A stretch of 5,725 bases of DNA, from contig JARPAQ010000162.1 of NCBI GenBank assembly GCA_029460375.1, positions 1-5,725 on the forward strand, written 5' to 3'. Source of the DNA: Nitrososphaerota archaeon. Its GTDB lineage: Archaea; Thermoproteota; Nitrososphaeria; Nitrososphaerales; JACPRH01. Made by a program: the position numbers and the translations under genes. Positions 5,538 through 5,725 of this stretch are shown in pieces. How positions within the stretch are numbered: the stretch's first letter is position 1; every line of letters starts with the position of its first letter. The notes under the pieces are model-generated. The model searched no databases, had not been told where the DNA came from, and was given only the letters and a program-made list of their open reading frames with translations.

Positions 5538-5725
5538 TTGGAGAAAGCCGAACAAGACCCAAACATCTTCGCCTACCAGTACAACAGCTCAAAGGGCTCG
5601 ATACCCCCAGAAGTGAAGATACTGGACACGACGCTGCGTGAAGGTGAACAGGCCCCCGGAGTATCATTTACCTTACGCCAGAGGCTTCAGATAGCGTGGA
5701 TGCTGGACTATTTCGGCGTGAACTA
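5538..5725 (+). CDS. Homocitrate synthase / 2-isopropylmalate synthase family protein, N-terminal part
   Basis: Only the first 62 residues are in the window; the frame is open to the end. [16 protein letters not shown] (29-44) is the family signature of acetyl-CoA-dependent Claisen condensing enzymes, with the metal-binding aspartate D30 and catalytic arginine R34. The group includes homocitrate synthase, 2-isopropylmalate synthase (LeuA), citramalate synthase and AksA. REGEQ, rather than the RDGEQ usual in LeuA, favours homocitrate synthase, as does the setting beside lysM and the LysW cluster. That enzyme condenses 2-oxoglutarate and acetyl-CoA in the first step of the aminoadipate lysine pathway. 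About 25 residues precede the barrel's first strand. The start is TTG 5538 with a good SD site; ATG 5508, in frame and closer to the TATA element, would add ten residues. Family is certain, substrate probable only. Confidence 0.85.
   Translation, partial: MEKAEQDPNIFAYQYNSSKGSIPPEVKILDTTLREGEQAPGVSFTLRQRLQIAWMLDYFGVN

Overview
The window is most likely from an archaeon, probably of the TACK group (for example Thaumarchaeota or Bathyarchaeia). It carries the amino-group carrier protein (LysW) route to lysine and/or ornithine-arginine. An Lrp/AsnC regulator of LysM type follows it, the intergenic promoters look like archaeal BRE/TATA elements, and several genes have GGTGA-type Shine-Dalgarno (SD) sites. 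The lineage is an inference from gene content, not a phylogeny. Thermus-type bacteria also use LysW, but the LysM regulator and TATA-like promoters favour Archaea.

Layout, all on the + strand. 1-843 is the 3' part of argH (argininosuccinate lyase). 840-1016 is lysW, a 58-residue carrier protein that appears to start at CTG and so is easily missed. 1020-1883 is lysX/argX (ATP-grasp ligase). 1890-2942 is lysY (ArgC-like reductase). 2949-3755 is lysZ (ArgB-like kinase). 3752-4951 is lysJ (ArgD-like aminotransferase). These six genes overlap or lie 3-6 bases apart and look like one operon. A 91-base gap with a probable promoter leads to lysM (5043-5465). After a 72-base gap holding a 15-base palindrome and a TATA-like element, the 5' end of a homocitrate/2-isopropylmalate synthase-family gene runs off the window (5538-5725).

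How the genes work together: LysX joins the amino group of 2-aminoadipate (lysine route) or glutamate (arginine route) to the C-terminal glutamate of LysW. LysZ phosphorylates the side-chain carboxylate, LysY reduces it to the semialdehyde, and LysJ aminates it, all on the carrier. The releasing hydrolase LysK is not in the window. ArgH catalyses the last arginine step, and the downstream synthase probably makes homocitrate, the first lysine-specific step. This single cluster therefore holds parts of both pathways, and a dual-function system is a reasonable hypothesis.

Most notable points: the hidden CTG-start lysW; the arginine/lysine merger; a probable operator overlapping the TATA element before the synthase gene; an unusual stretch in the LysX substrate-side motif; and repeated flips of strand composition (G+T-rich versus A+C-rich) inside single genes. 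I saw no RNA genes, mobile elements or CRISPR arrays, and no gene-free stretch longer than 91 bases.
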